Of a stretch of DNA of 60,000 nucleotides, positions 9,819-23,500 are shown in pieces. Source of the stretch: Hydractinia symbiolongicarpus (lineage: Eukaryota; Cnidaria; Hydrozoa; Anthoathecata; Hydractiniidae); NCBI RefSeq assembly GCF_029227915.1, contig NC_079879.1, positions 26,418,501-26,478,500 of the forward strand, given 5' to 3'. The notes below the pieces were generated by a model. That model had not been told where the DNA came from. It made no database searches and was given only the letters and a program-made list of their open reading frames with translations. Numbering within the stretch: the first letter of the stretch is position 1; every line of letters starts with the position of its first letter. The translations under genes and the position numbers were made by a program.

Positions 9819-12800
9819 GCATTGTCCATATTTTTACAACATTTGTATCTGAGGAATAAAAAAAGGGCATGGCATGATTTACATAACTTAGGCATAGCCA
9901 AGGATCATTGGACCTTGTTTAATGAAATAGGTATTCAAAAGTATAGATTTCATTGCAATTACAGTGGGACCACTTATCACAATAATTGCTTAAAATTGCA
10001 TGTCTGTTGTTTTTAACTGGTTTTCCACACACACTACAGGGAAACTGTATCATTTACACTTTAAACAGAAAAAGTAACAAATAATAAATCGACAAAAAAA
10101 TCGAAAGTAAAAGCGATCACAGAAAATGAGAAAAAAAGAGAAGATAAAAAACATCTACTTACAAGAATTACTCCTGGCACCATTTTAAACTGGAGTTATT
10201 ACGATAGCAGAGAAGCAGTGATGGGGTCGTTAAGATTGTACCCTTGGAACATCTTTTTTAACTGGGATTTATTAAAGATCAAAACTAAAGAGGCGTCTAG
10301 GGCCTCAATCTTGACAGTCCCACCAGTGAATCAGAACTAGAGATAAGACTGTCACTGTATAACATATGCACATTGTACCAGGAATTCCATGAAAAAAACA
10401 ACACGAATGAACCTATATTTGTTAATTTGCGCATGCAATTTTTTATTTTTTATTATTCACTTATGGAGTGGTTTAAAAGTGTTAATATATTAACGAAACA
10501 CATTGCTTTGTCGTTAGAAGTAACCTATAGCAAATATATACTGCAGGAATACATGACAAAGGGAGGGCTATGTCATACCATGTTGTATTCACTGCGATCA
10601 TCTACTATTTTGTTTGCTTTGTCCATCCGCCCCTCCACATGGCCGCAGACTATATTTTTACGGCAAGTGATATTTTCTCGGCAAGTGATATTTTCTCCGT
10701 AACGATTGTGTTTTTTACTAAAAGACATTTTTTTTAAACTTCAGTTCCATTTCGATCTTTTGCTCCATACAATTCTTTTTTTGTACGCAGCGTGTCCATA
10801 GATGTTTTAAAAAAGATGATATTTCCAATTACTTTTAATTTTTTTTTATAATTTTTTAGAATTTGTGCATATAATGTTTACAAAATCAAGATTTTTAATT
10901 TTAAAAATGTTACCACAAGATTTTTAGTTGTGTAAATTCTCAGTGATCTGCTGTTATAAGACCAAAAAGTAACTTTTTGAGGAAAATTATGATTATTGGT
11001 ATAATTTTCATATAAAAATTGATTCTTCCAGGATACAATTTCTGGCAACAATAAATTTTTAACTGTTAAACGTCATAATACGTAATAAAGCCATGCTATT
11101 AATAGTATACATTAACTCTGGAAATTTGCTATTGATATTTTTTTGATATTTTTTTTTTTCGGTTATCTGTTGAATAATAATTTTATAAAAAAATTAAAAT
11201 ATTTTTTGAGAAAAACGTTAGTTTTTAAAATTTGATGTGGTGAAAAGTAGGCCAGAGTTGATTTTTTATATAAACAGAATACTTTTTTTAAATATATTTA
11301 GGTAGCTAATTCCATACTGAATACATGTTCCAAAAGAGCTAGTGCATTTGCATTTATTGTTGAAAAAAGAGGCAGTGTATGGCATCTTTTCAAAGATATC
11401 TGAGTTAAGCATATAATTAACTTTTTGTAGCCTGAGCTAGATTGAATTTTGTTAACGAATTATTTTAATCTTATTTTTTAAAGCAAGAAGAATAGTGTTG
11501 TGTGCTCACTTAGTAGTAAGAATGCTTTGTCTTAAAAAGTTGTTTTTTACATTTATGATACATTTATCTTTGATGTTAACATGCTTTATTAAATAAAATA
11601 CCAGTTATGCCAATTAAAATACAATTGCTCAGAAGATATTTTTTGTCTTGTATGAAAGAAATTTGTGAATACTTTAAGGCAAGAAATTCTATTGTTTTTT
11701 GCTCACGTGATCAGTATTGAGAAATCTTTAATGTTAGATGTGGTCATGCTGGCTTTATGTTTATTGGTTGATTTTAATTCGGTTTTGCACTGGAAAATTA
11801 TTAAATAAGAAACTCAATTTTAATATCTCGAAGAAAACTTAGTTAACTAGGCTAGAAATGTCTGAAATCTGGACAATCCTTGTTAAGTTGAGACAGTGTA
11901 GAGATATTGCTAACTTGATACCATAATTATTCAAATAAGTAGTCAAATTTTTATTCAGTATATTGACTTTCAGGAGGGTCACATTATATGTACAGGTAAT
12001 ATTGCCAGTTGAAATACCCCTCTCTCTTCAGTGAGCTAATTTCCTACCTTTTTTTATTATTGACTTGTGTTGAAAAATTGAACAAGCAACGCCAAATTTC
12101 GAAAAATTTTATGACCCATTTCAACTTATTACCACCCCTCATATTAATAATTAATAGCTTTTTCTGCTATGGAACTTATTATGCCAATAATTCAAACAAG
12201 CTTCACAGATTAATTTATTTATTTATCATAAAGATTTACACTTTAGTAATAAGTTACTGCTATAATTGCGTGTTCTGATAAAGAAACCGACAAAGACATA
12301 CGTATATATAACAAAAAATCATGTAAAATATACATTGTGACTGAAACAAATAACATAGAAAAACAAAAAATTGAATAACACTTTAGTCTGTAAACTAAAC
12401 TCATTTCTCCCTTTTTGATATTTTTCAATAAGAGAAGCGTACAAAAAAATTATAGGGTAATAGCGAAAGCAGGGAAGAAAGACAGGTATTCTTTCTAATA
12501 CCACTCTTGAAAGACTCAAAGATAGGAGTGTTTAAGTAGACGAATCAAGGGTCAAACATACACCGAGAAACAAAATTATAAAAATATCAAAATAATAAAA
12601 ATTATTTGCAATTAAAATGACTCATGACTCTATTCCTAAAATCTGCGACTGAACCTGTTACCGTATCTCTATGGGCAGTGTATTGAAAATTTTTACATCC
12701 GTTATAGAAAAGAAGCCAGATTATTTTGCGAGCTTAAGTTTCACTTTAGGAATAAATAACACTATAGAGTTTTGACAAGTATTTTGACAATGGATTATAA

Positions 12801-14028
12801 CTCTCTAGATCTTTACAAATATTACAACCTAAACATTTCTTTACAAATCCAAAAACATAGTTCAAGTCCAAATCCAGTAAGGTATTTCCAAAATCAAAAA
12901 TTTCTCTCTGAAGTAAAGTATAATCCAAGTTTAAAATCCAATGCCAATATGTTTATAATGCACAAAGTAGCTACACAATTTTAAATATCTAAATATAAAA
13001 TGAAGTTACCTTTAACCAAGCATTAATTACTAATTACAGCCTTATAGCTAGCTACAGTACAGTGTCCTAAAAGCATTTTTGGGAGACCTCTAGCTAGCTA
13101 GCTAGTTTAAAGGCTTTTAGGATATATTAAGTTGCCTTTATTGTACAAAAAGAAATTAAAAGTACAAATAAGTGCCTAATAAAAGTTTTTTTCAAAATAT
13201 ATATCATAAAATTAGTATCACAAAGATAAAAACAGATATCAAAAATCAAAACTGTCCTGCCGCCAGCAGTTTCGCAAGGCAAATGACTGAATAAACGTGA
13301 AGTCCAAAGTTCAACTTGGACCACCGAGTTCCGCAAATTCATAATGGCGCATAATCTCCGAAATGGTCTATTCAGAGCTATACGCTATCTTGTGAACTGC
13401 CTTGGTCAATTAGTGTTACTAAAAAACCTTTTAGAAATAACTCAACAAATTTTCCTGTTTTGCAAAAAAAATGCTACAGTGCTATTTCTTTTTAGGAGTC
13501 GAAATACACGCAATATTAGCTAAATCAAATTCTATTTACCCTATTATTAACTAATAGCTATTTTCAACCGGTTATGAGAAAGTCGTAGCGTTCAATGGCT
13601 AGAGAGCTTTAAGAACGGGCCTTGTACAGCGCAATATAACTTAACTTCGTAGCAACCATATCGTCGTTATAAATGTAGACAATTAACATCGCCGGTAAAA
13701 CGTGAAAGATGCAGTCATAACTCAATTTTATATAGCTAGTTACACTATATTAATAACTATGTTCCTCCGAATAGTTTATTTATTTATTTATTCATTTTTT
13801 ATTCATTCATTTATTTATAATGAATATTTATACAGTATAAAACATCGTCTGCTATTAAAATGTGTCCTATAAATATTAGCAATATTAGTTTTTCTAACAG
13901 CTACGAACAAAAAAAGTCCATATACTTTTTTATCATTGTTGTCATAAGGTTTTAGTTTTAAAAATATTAAAAGTTCAAAATCAAATTACACTGCTTCCTA
14001 TAAACAACAAAAAAAACATGACACACAA
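9819..14028. other. AT-rich stretch without a recognised gene
   Basis: The short frames here are AT-rich and compositionally random. Visible items are a tandem pair CGGCAAGTGATATTTTCT near 10660-10697, a TAGC run near 13090 inside a small hairpin (TCCTAAAAGC / GCTTTTAGGA, 13065-13122), and ATTT/ATTC microsatellite near 13775-13815. Confidence 0.5.
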
Positions 14029-14039
14029 TTATTTTTCTA

Positions 14040-15290
14040 AAATATCGTTTTTATTTGTGTATGGATAGTTATCCAAATCTACTGTTTGTTTTAATATCTC
14101 TCCTTTGATAAATGTATGTATAGGTGTCCCACATTCCAGCAAACTTACTGTGTTAAGATAAAAAATAAAGTATTCCATGAATTGAGCTGTTAGAACATCT
14201 AATTTATTATTTCGTACAAGCGTATTTGCGACTTTTTTCCAAAATCTCCTTCTTAGTGGTGTATGGATGGGCATCAAACATCACTCCTTGTTTAGTGTCT
14301 AGCATAAAGTTTTCTACCAGGTTGGCGTGCTGAATATTTTAATTCGCGAGAAGGGTAAATTAAAAAAATGCGTTTTTTAAATGATGCATGTATATCGATA
14401 GAATCTCTATTTTTATAAGGTATGGATGGATCTCTCATTTTCTTGGTTGTTTACTGAGGAGAACTAATGTTGTATACACAGGTCTGCTACGACATGCTGT
14501 ATGTTTTTTCCGCCTGAAGGAAGGTTTTGCAAAATATCCTTTTAATATTGTATGGTGGTATGAATCAGTCTCCCCCGTTCCTGCTTCTTACTGAGTGGGA
14601 TAAAGTCTTCCTGTGAATTCACATGTTTGGACATCTGATATTATCTAAATCTCCTTTTTAGTAGTGTATGGATGGATATCTAACTTTTTATTCAGCGTGA
14701 AAAGCAACTTCCAAAATTCTCATTTTAAATGATGTATGGATGGGTCTCACACTCTCGTGCCTGTTTTCTGAGTGAAATAAAGTCTCGAATTGGCCGACCA
14801 AGAGATTTAATACTTCACCTTTTGCGATGTCGTTTTTATCAGATCTCTTTGTTAGGTTGTATTGCAGGATCTTTTGCTCCCTTGCCTGTTTACAGAGTAG
14901 AAGAAAGGTTTTTTTATTTGCTTGCTAGAACATTGAACATTTCATTTGGTGCGAGAGAGCTTTAACAAAATCTTTGATGTATGCACATGCAATGATATAC
15001 GCACGCGTGTGCTACTCGCCCTTTCGATTTTTGAATAGAAAAAAGTGATCGTTTGACGTTTTTTTATTCTGTTCTTTTTTTATATTGCGTAAGGTTATTC
15101 CCCAAAATACTTTTTTAATGATGAATTGATAGGTTTCGCTACTTGTCTAATTGTTTTTTAATCAGAATAAGCTTTTCCTTGTTTAGCTTCACAATACATT
15201 CAATATCGTATTTATTGCGGGAATAGTTTCCTAAATTTTGTTTTCAGTATTGTATGCGTAGGTATGGATGGGCCTGGCTACTTGCCTAAA
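14040..15290. repeat. degenerate repeats with GTATGGATGG core
   Basis: About eight diverged copies of a unit with an AAATCTCCTTTTTA-like segment then GTATGGATGG-like core occur near 14110, 14255, 14410, 14550, 14660, 14735, 15120 and 15260, spaced irregularly by about 70-160 bp. Both strands give short frames with recurring residues (YGW-I/V-S on plus, HPYT-type on minus). This reflects the DNA repeat rather than clear coding selection. Confidence 0.5.
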
Positions 15291-18200
15291 TATTTACCCT
15301 AATAGGACATCTTCCCCTATTACTTAAATCAGTTCGCTTGCTTGTGTATTGACTAGAATGAAGTTTCCCCTTGCTTTTTTGTACAGAATGCGTTTTCGAA
15401 CAAGCTCGTTAAAATTTAGAACAGTTGTACACGTTTCATGTGATCAAAATCGACCGTAAATGTTAATTCAAGATATTTAGTAGGCCTAAAATTTTAAATT
15501 TTGTTCAAGGATGAATTTCACGTTGCAAAATATTAAATGCGTACGATCATGGATGGAGGCGTTGTTTTATAAATGGCAAGCATATGCTATAACCCATTGG
15601 GTAATTCATTACTCTGCAAGTAATAAAAGAGAAACAGTTACATTAATACATGTAGTCATGCTGTCGAGCATGGTGATACATACTAACTTTTGTTGCCCTT
15701 CCCTGACCTCTTCCCAGGTTAACTTGTATTATGTTTCATAAGTACAACGTCGTCCGTAGCGAGGTTATAATAATACAACCTCGTCCCGGGTCTAGGTTGT
15801 ATTTAAATTAACGTGAATTTTTTAAAAAATTTGCCTAAAAAGCAAAAATAGCCGAATACCAGTTGGCTGCAACAAAAGTTTTCAAATAGCTGGCTACACC
15901 CTTTACTTTAATAAAAACTTTGGCGAATTTTAAAGTTTGTTAATTCAAGGAGACAACAGTTTCAATAAACCTGTAATACTTAGCTAGGGTTTTTAACTCA
16001 CAATTAATTTTGTAACAACAAGCTTTATGATGTGTTTTTATTTGAAGTGACATTGAATTTTGTGAATTCCAAGCAAATGTCTATTGTTGTAAAACCATGA
16101 AAGTTATTGGTTCGAATCCAATCCATCTTTGAAGGTGGTAGTTCAAATGGAAGAACAACATGGTGTGCAGTAATTAGTTTCATACTGCAACAAACAATAA
16201 TCCAAATCAATTCAAAATTTAAAATTCATACAGTTATACCCTTTTTCCGTCTCTTTGTGTGCAAAATTGCGGTGAACAGAATAAGCTCCATTAATCTACA
16301 AAAAAATCGAAGGTTCAATTCGATATCGGGGTATTTTAATTATTTTTAATTGCCATTAATAATAAGAACCGCCGTACGCTTTGTTACGCAATCTTTTGTA
16401 ACCACATCATCAAGTTCTATACCGATAAGTAACGATATGGATGAAATTCTTATTTATCTTTTGCAGCTTTTTTAAAATGGAAACAAATCAGAAATTTAAG
16501 CTCTTCGAATTTTCTATCGTGATTAATCAAAAGTTAATGGTTCGACAACGAAGATTTGAACAGTCAGATTTAAATAGTAAAGTTGTTGGGTTGGGTTTTG
16601 ACAAGGTTTAAAATGTCCTCGTTATGACTTTTTTGACTTCTAAGGGCTTTGTTTTTACAACATCCTCACTATAAAAAACGGACAATATATCGATAATGTA
16701 GAATGGATATTATGTCCATATGCACTGGAATGAACGGGCTTCTAAATATTGATATATTGACCATATGTATAAAAAATGGATATAATGATGATTTTTTCAG
16801 GAGATCCAAGAATCCATATAATGTAGAGACCTGGTGACCATGTCAGGGCGGAGCGCATCGCTTCTGCGTCTATCCGCTGCACTGCAGGGCGCTCCGCGGT
16901 TTACGGACTACTGCATCCTTGTTCCCCACCCTCTACCCTGTTTTCAGACAAGGAAATATAACACTAAGATTTATTTATTTACGCCATCATCGGTATCTAC
17001 AAACTTGAGAAGCCGCCACTTACACTAGACAGCAGAGGCTGTAGCCAGGATACCCAGCTCAACCTTCCACAACATTTCATATTATAATTTATGGCTGGCC
17101 TAGTTATTTAAGCTTTCTTTTATAGAGAAAGAAAAAATGATTATAAGGGTGGTTTGAAGGGACAACGCTGGGTCTCCTGGCCAAATTTATGGCTAGACAG
17201 ACTGAAAGCCTTTGGAGATGGCCAGCCAGTTAGGCGTGTACAAGAGTTATCTCACCTTCTTTTTTGCCTCCAGCGGTGAGTTAAGGGGCCATTAATTCAT
17301 ACTGTATATTTTACCGTGGTCACTCACAAACAGAGTTGTTTGCCATGGTATAGACAACTGCACCAAACTAAATTGCTTAAAAAGGATAACTATCATAACA
17401 CAGGAACTCGCAGTAGAGTACTAAACACAAAGTAAAAGGCTAAGAGTATAAAATATCAATTGTTTAATAACAATCTATGAAGTTTTCTATAATGGAGGAT
17501 CATTTGAGACTTAATCAGCATCAGATAGTTTGTTGGGAAAGGTTGCTGAATATTGTTTCATTATTTAAAAAAATGAACGCCGAGCGAATGTAGATTGAAG
17601 GTGGTTGTATATCTAGGTAGCTTGTGAGTGAAGTGCAGAAAAATTATATTTCGAGCTAAAAATGATTCCTTCCTGACCAATATAGTGAATTTCAAAAGGA
17701 ATAATTGAAACAAGAACGTGTTGAAATTTCAATAAACACATTGAAAATGTGTATGTACTTTTCATGAAACAATCGCATAATGGTGCCATGGCGAAAATTT
17801 ATCTCACGAAATTTAATTTCACTTTTCGAAATTCTTCTTCAATTCAATTCAATCTTGCAAAGTTTCTATGATTAAAGTAGGTAAGATATATTCTATCATC
17901 TGAATATATCTTCTCTCTGAAAAAGATCTAGCAAAATGGGAAAGTTGCTCCGTGAAAAATTTAAAAATAGCAACAGCTAGCGAAAAGGACAACGACACCT
18001 TATTTCATGGGCAGAAGCAATGCATATAAGGACAAACAAGAAACAAAGAAGGCAGATAATAAAAGGAGAATTGAATTACATAGTATGTAAATCTGTGGAG
18101 ACTCTGATAAAAATTATAAATGTTGAAAATTATATTGTATGGTAGTAAAACTTGAGAGCCAATACTGTTTATGTATAAAATAGAAGTAGAGGGTTTAAAT

Positions 18201-18483
18201 TTTACAATTTTTAAAGTTTTTAAATTTTACAACGAATGCTTGATGCTGAAATATTTTGCTCAATGTGTTTTTATTTCTAAATATATACAGTATTAGGATA
18301 TGGTTATTAGAATTAGGGAACATACTATATTTTTATCTCAAAATATACAGATTTTTTTGGCTTGATATTCAAAAACATTTTGTCTGTTGTTTTGAATTTT
18401 GGATAGTGAAACAAACTCCAATACATTTTTGTTGATACATGTTGTGTCATCATACTTTATTTTCTACTTTTTCATATTTGAAG
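15291..18483. other. no recognised gene; some structured repeats
   Basis: Contains a GC-richer patch at 16835-17300 and an inverted repeat within it: GCCAGGATACCCAGC (about 17046) against GCTGGGTCTCCTGGC (about 17168). At 15700-15800 two related motifs with CCTCNTCCC(A/G)GG recur about 80 bp apart. No splice-bounded coding exon is convincing. Confidence 0.45.
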
Positions 18484-18603
18484 GAACACATTCAATTAGC
18501 ATTGGATTTATTGGCTACAATGCCGCCATCACAAAGCAGTTCTCAACTATGGGTAGACTTCATGAAGTGTCATCCCAATGGATGGAAAATACCGGAATTG
18601 ATG
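18484..18603 (+). CDS. possible internal exon, unidentified
   Basis: A 120-bp segment (40 codons, open) between an AG acceptor after a T-rich tract (18482-18483) and a strong donor (ATG|GTAAGT at 18604). The peptide is well mixed (LWVDFMKCHPNGWKIPELM), unlike the surrounding AT-rich frames, so it looks like real protein sequence. No neighbouring exon in phase was found and the family is not recognised. It may belong to a decayed gene or transposon. Confidence 0.3.
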
Positions 18604-20204
18604 GTAAGTAGAATTGTTGTTACATTTCTTGACACTTCGTATATCACGATTTTACATTTATTGTGAAAACATTCGGATAGAGGTACTGTAGGGCTCAAAA
18701 AATAGTGGCAACAACGAAAATATTGTTACACAAAAATATCTCCCAATATATACTACATCGTATTTTTTAAAGGATTGTCGATGAAATTTAAAAGAGTTGT
18801 TCTGATTGAATTAGAGCTGTTGAAAAGATGTGAAGAAGAAGTCGGCATACTCAAAAAAGAAATGTCTAGCTACTTGCTTCCTTTTTGCTGCTTGAAGAAA
18901 CTCTTTACGTTAAGATTTCAATCAAGAACTACGATATTTTCGATTCTCACTTTTACCACACGCTTGTCCTATTCGTACGGAGATTAGAAGACAATGTGAA
19001 AGTGCGCGAAAAAACTATAAAAACCCAATTAAAATTAATGTGACGTGACGGGTCTCCATCTCCGAGACGGATCTTCATCGTTTATGTTCAAAACAGTTTT
19101 CTTCTTCTCCTCCTCACTCACTCCACGCAGCATGTTCTATTGTTTGTAATCAATTTATATTATCAACTTGTGTCAAGTCATTAAAATATGTTTCTGAACT
19201 ATAAAGGGAATAAAGAAATTGAGTTTGTTCCAAAGTCTTTTAGCCCGCATTCATTTCATTCTACTTCAATCAAAACTATTAGCTGTATACTATTTCAACT
19301 ATTTTTAGAATATATTTTTTTAACAAGTACTTATTTGCGTCTTATAATAATACAAGATGTATAGTATACGTAAAACTAGCTCACCTCATACGTGGCACTG
19401 TATTATATATATTCATTTGTGGAAATAAATTGAAATCAATCACAATGGGCAATCAAACAGAAAGTGAATGTTTCAAAATATCATTCCGGGCATGCTATGT
19501 AATATATTAAAAAGGATGGCCACAAGCTTGATCATATTTTTTTTGAAGTAATCACATAAAAAACTTTCTATATTAACAAAAAGCAATATATAAAGAAGTA
19601 GTAATCTTCTTGTGAAACATTCTGTGACGCCACAGATGCTAATGGTTTTGACTTTCGTAGTGCATGAGCATATTTTTTGAAAAAAATAATTATTTGGGGA
19701 AACTACAAAGAAAAATTGAGTTACTGTCACTACATTTATATACATTATGAGAACCATCATAAAACCATTCAATAAACCTGAAAGTATAATTCATAACTTC
19801 AGTCTATGAAATACACAAACACATTTCATCAAGAAACTACAACTACAAACTACAATCGTTCAATATATATTAACAATTGTTTCACAAAAAAAACGGATTC
19901 TTCTATATTCGAAAGCATAACAGATTAATCCTTTAACGAAGACGACGTGATACACGTTTGCCTAAAGTTCATTCCAGTATATGTTAACAAAATTTAATGT
20001 TGTGAATCAAAAAAAGGTTTCGTTCAACCAAGAGATAATCGCTATATACAAAAGTATTCAGGCCTCAATTCATCGAAACAAGACAAGTAGAGTTCGTATA
20101 TGTGATAATACATTAGACACAATTCATTTCCGGCCAAAATTAAGCGAAACGAGAGAAATCTGCAGGGCTTAACTGATAATGCCATAGACAAGTGCCGACT
20201 TCGG
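18604..20204. other. no recognised gene
   Basis: The short frames here do not look like conserved protein. One of them, at 18775-18987, has a charged helical start (LKKEMSSYLL) that could be a transposase relic but cannot be assigned. Confidence 0.4.
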
Positions 20205-20745
20205 TGTTATGAAAGGCCCAATTCACCAAAACAACGGAACCTGCTATGTATGGATTGCTTCTAGAAACAGGACCATTTTCCTAAATTTTTTTTCAACGAC
20301 CTAGCTCACCGAAACAATCAAATCTATTATGTACGGATTCCTTTTAGAAACAGGATCCTTTTTCTGAATGTTTACCAATGGCTCAATTTACCGAAATAAC
20401 CGAATCTGTGATGTATGAATTGCTTCTAGAAACAGAAGCTTTTTCGTGAATGCTTAACAATGGGCCAATCCACCGAAACAACTGAATCTGTGATGTATGG
20501 ATTGCTTCTAGAAACAGGAGCTCTTTCCTGAATGATTATCAAAGGTCTAATTTGCGGAAATAACTGTATCTCTTACTTATCAGAGGCTCGATTTACCAAC
20601 ATAACCGAATGTGTTATGTATGGATTGCTTTTAAAATCGGGAATTCTCACCTGAATATTTTGTGAAGGCAATTTCGCAAATGTTAGCCAACTTTATGTGT
20701 ATGGATTGCTCCTGACTTGCCAATTCTTTCCTAACTTTTTTGTTA
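20205..20745. repeat. tandem repeat, about 80-bp unit
   Basis: Six to seven diverged copies of a unit with a CTCAATTTACCGAAA-like start, ATGTATGGATTGCTTCTA core and AGAAACAGGAGC, ending TTTTTCCTGAATG. Copies start near 20216, 20299, 20381, 20459, 20538 (shortened), 20581 and 20680. The ATGTATGGAT core recalls the repeats at 14-15 kb and 23.6-24.1 kb. Confidence 0.8.
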
Positions 20746-21002
20746 AAGCCTTACAGATGTAAATTTCTTCCGCCCTTTAAGGAAATAAAAATCTGATATT
20801 AAAGTACCACATCAAATGCGGTTGATTAACAATTAATATTAAAAATCAAATAGAAGAATAATTTTAACAAAAGAGCTTTGGCTCTTTTGGGATAAGGCAG
20901 TTTAGAAGGGGATTAAACACAAGACGACGATAAACATTTGCGTAGATATTTACGCTCCATCTTGATACAACCACTATGTATATAACACCAAATGTCAATA
21001 AG
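20746..21002. other. short spacer, nothing recognised
   Basis: AT-rich sequence between the 80-bp repeats and the Penelope-like element. A short hairpin AAAGAGC...GCTCTTT lies near 20870-20888. Confidence 0.4.
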
Positions 21003-21011
21003 AAAACAAAT

Positions 21012-21686
21012 TAATCAAGTTCAGAGAGCACAGAAAACGAATACAAAAAGTTGTATCCGCAAGGTTCCAGCCCTGCTCAGTTTTATGGTACCGCCAAGGT
21101 TCACAAGATACCACCTAATTCTACAGTAGCTGACGATTTACCATCACGACCCATCATATCGAATATCGGATCTGCTACTTACAACACATCAAACTACCTC
21201 GCGAAATCTTTAACACCGCTGACAAAGTCAACATATACTACTGAAAGCTCTTTAGATTTTATATTATCATTGAAAGGAGAAAAGATACCTCATAATTACA
21301 AACTAGTACCTTTTGACGTCACTAGTTTATTCACCAACGTCCCGTTGGAACAAAAGATAGACATAATATTGCAAAAGATATATGCTGAAAAAGTTATAGA
21401 AACAAAAATTAAGCGAGAGGAAATGAAACATCTATTAATCTCATGTACAAAACATGTACATTTCAGTTTTAACAACCAACTTATATTCAGGTAGATGGTG
21501 TAGCAATGGGCTCGCTTCTAGGACCAGTCCTAGCATATCTTCATGGTTGAGTTGGAGAATGAAATAGTCCCAAAATTAGAAAATTCAGTAAAATTTTGGA
21601 AGAAATATGTAGATGACACTGTTAATGAAAACCAGATAAACAATATGCTGATCACACTTAATAGTTACCATTCGAATATCCAGTGA
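21012..21686 (+). pseudogene. Penelope-like reverse transcriptase fragment
   Basis: The first frame (to 21494) carries the family segment FYGTAKVHK, then RPIISNIGS and LVPFDVTSLFTNVPL with the first catalytic Asp. A shift near 21485 moves to a frame with VDGVAMGSLLGP, and another near 21540 leads to FMVELENE and the catalytic YVDD at 21606-21617. A TGA at 21684 ends it. The domain order and spacing are as in intact elements, but at least two frameshifts make it non-functional. Confidence 0.88.
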
Positions 21687-22246
21687 ACATATGAAGTTAA
21701 AAACGATAACTACATAGCCTTTCTTGATGTAAAAACACATCTATTTATCGAAAAGACACGAACACTGACATATAAATGCACTAGAATTCATCTGCATCAC
21801 GCCCATGGAAAGTTGAAACGGTTAAATGGTTGGTGTTGAGAGCGTTTAATATATGCTCTTAATCACAAGATCTGAAATACCAACTAAATCACTTAAAAAA
21901 TGTGTTTATAAAAAACTTATCCCGAAGCAGTTGTATCTAATGTAATTAATAACACACAGCGAAATTTCAACATTCAAAATGCCGACACTGTTTCTGAAGA
22001 AGACACCAATGAATCTCCAATAACACCTTTCATGGTTTTTATTCTGTCAAGTCTGGCTACGGGAAAATAAATAAGGTTAATTTCGTTTAAGAAAAGCGAA
22101 TTAGAAAATAATGGTAACTGCTTAGTAAAGCGTCTAACACTTTTAAACAGTTTCTATCAGCCAATGTCAAGCCACGCATTGCTGATCAATGTAAAATGTT
22201 ATGTTTGCTATTTTCTGTGAAATAGAACCAAGGATGAACACAACAT

Positions 22247-22539
22247 GGTGTTGTGTACAAATATACTTGTCCGGTGGAATAGTGCGATGCTACATACATT
22301 GGTGAAACAGCCAGGAGGCTTAATGAAAGATAGACCACCAAAAACGCGATAAGAACTCTCACATCCTAAAACATTCAGTCATTGAGAATTACCAACTTGG
22401 TGAACAAAAGAACTTCAGTATTTTGATAGATAATGTTCACCACTTTAAAAAGAAAAAAATAGCTGAGGCCATGTATATTTGTGATAACAGTCCCACGCTT
22501 AATGTACAGGGATTATCTGTTCCATTAAAATTGTTTTAA
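22247..22539 (+). pseudogene. Penelope-like GIY-YIG endonuclease relic
   Basis: VYKYTCPV is followed, after a TAG and a shift, by TYIGETARRLNER (YIGE at 22295-22306), then SHILKHS and a C-terminal frame ending at 22537-22539. These match the Y-x-Y, YIG, R and H...H landmarks of the Penelope endonuclease. Three frames are needed to follow the domain. Confidence 0.75.
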
Positions 22540-22753
22540 GATAAATATTATTTATAGTCAACAAGGGGAGGAGTGCATTTGTGCACCGCGCGGTGAACGT
22601 TACCCTCACCAACGGTATATAGTTTATATACCTTTGGGTATGCCGTTATGTGTTATATGTTTCGTTAAGTATTGTTTTATACGTCCTTTGTGTATTGCGT
22701 AGTTGTTGAAAATTATATTTAAAAAACTTTTGAGATAATTGTAACAATTTACG

Positions 22754-22797
22754 TTGATAATTGTCTTGTAGTAACAAGACGAAATATCCGTTAAAAT
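22754..22797 (+). ncRNA. possible degenerate hammerhead ribozyme
   Basis: A perfect 6-bp stem GTCTTG (22763-22768) / CAAGAC (22775-22780) is followed immediately by GAAA (22781-22784) and preceded by TTGATAA, which resembles the CUGAUGA core. Hammerhead ribozymes are known in Penelope-like elements. The 5' core is imperfect and helices I and III are not convincing, so if real it is probably a decayed copy. Confidence 0.3.
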
Positions 22798-22860
22798 AAA
22801 TCATCAATCAAACTTCTCGTATTTATTTTTATTGTGAAGTTATATACCGAATTAATATAT

Positions 22861-23500
22861 AAGACTAATTAAGCAAGAACATATTTGTTAATATCGATCT
22901 GCTTGTGCTAAGGCACTTGCCATTGTATAACTGGATGTCAGTTGAGCTTGCTGCAATTTTTGATAAATAAATTGGCAAAACAGTAACAGCTAGTGGATTT
23001 CAATAATCAGCTTCTTCACTAAAAAACAATTAATCTTTAAGAATCTTGCTATTAGATCACAGAAATGTTACACGAAAAAACTTTGGAAATGAATACAATT
23101 AATTTGGAAACTATGAATTTTAGGAAAAGTAATAGCAAACAGAGAAATATATCACCTGGCAGTCATAATATGTATTGTAAAGAAACAAATAACAACAACA
23201 TGATCAACACTAACATTTTATTCCAATACATGGAAAAAGAGTTTGGCAGTACTTTTAAGCTCTATCATGTGTACAGGTAGTGGCATAAAAAGACACCTTA
23301 GTCATTAAAGTTACTGCAAAAAAACTTTCATAACAAAAGAACCATCCAGTATGTAAATTCTCTTACAATTCTGCCTCAAACCACTGATGGTGATTTATAT
23401 TTAATGTGGTCTGTGCTCAATGGATTTCAGGATGGACCAGGTTTCCAGTGTTTAGCTCCCATTGCTACAAAAATCTTTATGAAATGACAAACTAACTAGA
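22861..23500. other. no recognised gene
   Basis: The only frame of note (23065-23280, 71 codons) is Asn/Thr-rich and unlike any family known to me. Confidence 0.45.

Larger units (their letters stand above)
21003..22860 (+). mobile_element. Penelope-like element, broken
   Basis: Reverse transcriptase followed by a GIY-YIG endonuclease in the same orientation is the defining arrangement of Penelope-like elements. The 5' part of the reverse transcriptase is missing (the first recognisable codons are near 21012). Frameshifts and stops break both domains. The 3' flank (22540-22860) is AT-rich, with a short hairpin (GTGCATTTGTGCAC, about 22575) and a hammerhead-like stem near 22754. The 3' boundary is approximate. 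Confidence 0.88.

Noticed and set aside
16085-16135. tRNA-like T-arm ATTGG-TTCGAAT-CCAAT
   Set aside because: No A-box, D-arm or acceptor strand at the required distance upstream.
18775-18987. 70-codon plus frame resembling a transposase helix
   Set aside because: Too short. The similarity rests on one charged stretch, and a second frame in the same place is equally plausible.
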